A DNA stretch of 64,000 nt from Eublepharis macularius (lineage: Eukaryota; Chordata; Lepidosauria; Squamata; Eublepharidae): NCBI RefSeq assembly GCF_028583425.1, contig NC_072793.1:97573689-97637688 (forward strand). Reading direction: 5' to 3'. The notes beneath the pieces were generated by a model. The model saw only the letters and a program-made list of their open reading frames with translations, was not told where the DNA came from and made no database searches. This document shows, piece by piece, positions 21,631-64,000 of this stretch. The position numbers and the translations under genes are program-made. Position 1 is the first letter of the stretch; each line of letters opens with the position of its first letter.

Positions 21631-23618
21631 GTTAATGGAATCAGAGTTGACAAATCCCCCAGATGCATTTAGCCCAACCCTCTGATCAACAAGGCTTTTC
21701 ACTCACCAGCCCCACCCAATTGATTTATCCATATTGTCAACTACATTTACAGCATGCTACAATCAGAGGTAAAATGTTTGAGATATGACTCAAACAGCTG
21801 AACCAAGACACACAATTGAGGGAAGGCGCTGACTAGTAGATCTGACTAATCAATCTGTAGAGGAAAACTTGTTCCTGTCCTCGGTGATCCAAAGCTAAGT
21901 GCAAACAAGACTGAAATTTCCCAAAGGAAACTGAGGAGACGGGATAGGATTTTTTTTTAGCAACAGCAATCTAGAAATTAAGAAACTTTATGTATTTATT
22001 TATTCTTACATTCTGCAAATATTAAACCAAAAATCAATATTTATCTTTTAATGCTGGGACTCTCTAGCATTAGTTTAATTAACTCTTGTCGTTATCACTT
22101 ACAAGAAGCACCATACCACTTGAAACTTTATTGTTTTAGTTTAATTAACATCAAGAAGAAAACAACACAGTCAACTTTCTCGAGCAATGGAAGTGTCATG
22201 TGTTATATTTTCTACTGTTAAACCATACAGCTCAGTAAACTGAAATTCTTTAATTAACCACATCCTTTCCCCTTCTCTTCCCTCTGCATAACACTCAACG
22301 CTTTTGAAATAATACAGCCCAATTCAGTCACTAGATGTGATGGTTTGTAACAGAGCCTCTGGGCTCTTAAGTTCTGTTGATGTTAGTGCATAAATCAGAG
22401 TCTAAATACATGATACATACCAATACATGCAATTGTTTTTGCAAGCATGCATCTGAGAGAGTGATTTGGAAGAGAGAAAGGGTTAAATGCTTCCTCTTCA
22501 CCTGACTTCTCTGCTTCAGGTTATTGACTCTGGAAGAGGTTTTTCCATTTTAAGAAAAAAAGACCAAGTTACAGTTCCACATATTAATTTGTGCACGTAA
22601 TGGATAGTTTGGTTCTTAGTTGCAGTAATGGCAAACTTACTGGGATAGGAATTGGGCATAAGTTGCTCTGGACTTAAAGCCCAGCCTCAAGGATATACCT
22701 GTCATTCCAAAATGACACCCTATTTCCTCAGATATTATAGGAATTCTGCAAAGAACAGGAATGGAGAGGTTGATTAATTTTCTAGACACTCTACAATGCT
22801 GAAAAGTATATTTAGTCTGAACCTACTGAAATTTAATACAGACTGTCCAACAGCATAAACTAGTATGCAAAGTATGTCCCAGAATTGGAGATTTGAGTCT
22901 TTTGATTTCTAGTGACAATTCTCCAGAAAGGCTGTTTATAAAACTCAGGCTCAGGATAATCCTTCTGTGTTGTACTCTGGGCAGCAGTCACAGCCATTGT
23001 TCATAAGAAGAAAAGACCTGCAAGTCAATTTCCTCACCTCTGCTGTTACTTTATTAGTGTAGAGCCTACCGTTAATCTCAGGGTCAAACTAAGCATTTTA
23101 AAGTAATTAAAAATGCCTCAAAGGCAGCAGTCTGAGGTGTTCTTGTCATCCCTCCTTCCCCCATGCTTAAGTGCTGAAACAGCTGCTGGGGGTGTATTTT
23201 GGTACTTCAGTCAGCTGCATTATGGGCCTGATCAGTATAGGGCCCTCAAGGCATTTTAAAATTACTTTAAGAAAGTGATGGTGTCCTCATGACCACCACA
23301 AGAATGTCATCATGTCTAGTTAGGCCCTCAGTTCCAGGGAACTGGAAGAGCTACTGAATCTAAAGCAGTACACAAGATGGCTCATAGATTTAATAAGACT
23401 ATCTGCTGGGAGTTTCTTCAGCATTAGGTAGTACTTGTTACTGGTGTAACTGAAAATAAAGCATGTTGGCATTTTCAGTCCCTAGTGTGAAATTTGGAGC
23501 AGTCCATAACCCTCCACAATTCAGAAGTAAGGCAGTAGAGGTGTCTTTGAGATCCAACTCTGAATCTTTCCTATTTGTTCAAAATAAGAACCAGAGAAAA
23601 TTCAGTGGCCCAAGGAAA
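21631..23618. other. intergenic; includes probable ZMYND10 3' UTR at its right end
   Basis: Nothing coding was recognised. Minus-strand sequence just below the ZMYND10 stop should be its 3' UTR; a minus-strand AATAAA at 23050-23055 is a candidate end. The remainder toward 21631 is AT-rich. Confidence 0.4.
23050..23055 (-). terminator. ZMYND10: candidate ZMYND10 polyadenylation signal
   Basis: AATAAA on the minus strand, about 565 bp past the stop codon. It is the hexamer consensus and at a plausible distance, but no transcript evidence is available and other hexamers could be used. Confidence 0.3.
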
Positions 23619-62960
<39,342 letters not shown>

Positions 62961-63300
62961 GGCGGCATCGAAATGGACCGACGCCGTCACTATGGCAACG
63001 GGAGCCGGATGTTGCAACAGCAGCTGCACTCGGGCCCTCTAGCGACGAGGGACTAAGGAGCCCGCCGGCGACAGCGAACGTCCCGCCCCTCCCAGCTTGG
63101 GCGAAAGAGGGGCGGGCACCTCTTCCAGAGCATCGGCTGCAGCTACAGCTTTAACCGTCAGATAGGGCCCGGGGGGAAGCCGGAACTGAAGAGCACCGTC
63201 CCTCGCCTGAAAGCCCACCTCTCTGATCGAGGATATAAGGGCCGGTTGTGGTTGCTCACGTGGTCGGGAGCACTTTCCGTTCTTTGCAGTTAGCGCTGCC
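62961..63300 (-). promoter_or_regulatory. ZMYND10: CpG-rich ZMYND10 promoter and 5' leader
   Basis: Sequence upstream of the ZMYND10 start codon is GC- and CpG-rich (TCTAGCGACGAGG, CCCGCCGGCGACAGCGAACG, GGCCCGGGGGGAAGCCGG), falling to AT-rich sequence beyond 63300. No TATA box is seen. In human, ZMYND10 also starts from a CpG-rich promoter. Confidence 0.7.
62986..62999 (-). promoter_or_regulatory. ZMYND10: RFX X-box-like motif
   Basis: The minus strand reads GTTGCCATAGTGAC, fitting the X-box GTTRCC-N2-RGYAAC at all but one base of the second half-site. It lies 26 nt upstream of the start codon. X-boxes bound by RFX factors typify ciliary genes, and ZMYND10 is a ciliary dynein-assembly gene, so the placement makes biological sense. 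Binding is inferred. Confidence 0.6.
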
Positions 63301-64000
63301 TTTACAACTGGGTTTATTCCGACAGTTACACTCGAATAAGCCCACTGATATCAATTTATTTTAAAAGATGTGTATAGCTCTCTTTATGATTGCAGTTGAT
63401 CTGCCAGAACAATTAACTCTACTTACTCCCAAGGAGTGAGTATTTGTCCAAGATGGAATTTTGAGTTTTTTAAACAATTTCCTACCAGTCTTCTGTAGAC
63501 TACAGAAAGATAAACTGTCACAGCCAGTTCTAGGTCATAGGTGTGCATAGCAACTTTGAAGCTGCTACAAATAAGGTTCTGCCACAGCTTATGCCCAGGA
63601 ACATTTCCCCCCTTCAATGTCAGCACTTAGTTCTGTAAAGTAGCTAAGTAAATGCCTCTGAGCATGTGCAGACTACCTTTTCCATTAATAACTAAAAGTA
63701 CCTCAGAGGCTGTAGGTCTAAAGCAAAGATCAAACTCAAAAGCGGGTAACATATTTTATTAAGATCAATTAAAATCAAAACATATGCAAGCTTCAGAGTT
63801 CTCCAGAACCCTTTTGGAGCCCAATGAAGAGATCTGGAGAATTTGGAAGCTTGCACCCTGTTTTGTGTTATTTTGGTTGGTCTTAATAAAAACTGCTGTA
63901 TACAGACACAATAGGAAACAATAGCTGATAAAACAAGTTATGTAAAAGGACAGTAACTGCCACAATCTGGTCTACCCAACTACATTTCATCCAGCAATTT
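63301..64000. other. upstream of ZMYND10, no recognisable feature
   Basis: AT-rich, with a short fragment of the common repeat (TTTATTCCGACAGTTACACT, about 63308). The next gene in human order, NPRL2, is not visible within these 700 bp. Confidence 0.45.

Noticed and set aside
62961..64000. Search for NPRL2, the next gene in human order
   Set aside because: No coding block was recognised in the remaining kilobase.

Overview
The window comes from a repeat-rich squamate reptile genome, most likely a lizard. Evidence: BovB and L2 LINEs, tRNA-derived CORE-like SINEs, a 5S rRNA-derived Sauria-type SINE, DIRS and Penelope elements, a chromodomain Ty3/Gypsy element and several hAT families, around split vertebrate genes with GT-AG introns. 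The species cannot be named from sequence alone.

Two host genes are recognised, both on the minus strand. Positions 4591-4921 hold the first coding exon of RASSF1 (1A-type N-terminus with the start of the C1 zinc finger); the rest of RASSF1 lies beyond the left edge. Twelve coding exons from 62960 down to 23619 make a complete ZMYND10, a dynein-arm assembly factor with a C-terminal MYND finger. The exons sum to 1371 bp (456 codons plus stop) and all exon phases join. The order RASSF1 - ZMYND10 on one strand matches human 3p21.31, but the locus is greatly enlarged by transposons. CpG-rich promoter segments lie upstream of each first exon, and an RFX X-box-like site lies just upstream of the ZMYND10 start codon.

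Region by region: 0.7-2.7 kb is an L2 LINE carrying a foldback inversion and a hAT element; 4.6-5.9 kb is RASSF1 exon 1 and promoter; 9.6-11.5 kb is antisense BovB with a palindromic MITE; 12.4-13.3 kb is a decayed hAT transposase; 17.4-21.1 kb is a decayed APE-type LINE split by a solo Gypsy LTR; 23.6-27.6 kb holds ZMYND10 exons 12-10 with a decayed DIRS copy. ZMYND10 intron 9 (27626-49609, about 22 kb) contains a 13.5-kb DIRS element whose tyrosine recombinase gene is split by a young, apparently intact 6.97-kb Ty3/Gypsy chromovirus. It also contains a PSMG4 retrocopy hit by a small Penelope palindrome, an L2 3' end, and an internally deleted DIRS carrying a 1.5-kb inverted Penelope composite. 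From 49.6 to 63 kb are ZMYND10 exons 9-1 with SINEs and non-autonomous hAT elements.

Most notable: (i) the Gypsy gag-pol junction has a G GGA AAC slippery heptamer, a 5-nt spacer and a perfect 11-bp stem, closely resembling the signal known for PEG10 and Sushi-type elements; (ii) the same element may prime itself, because the 8 nt TTGTTACC just inside the LTR are complementary to a site in the LTR; (iii) the DIRS element ends 16 nt from a ZMYND10 splice acceptor; (iv) DIRS carries an in-frame 537-bp tandem duplication and a YLND instead of YLDD polymerase motif.
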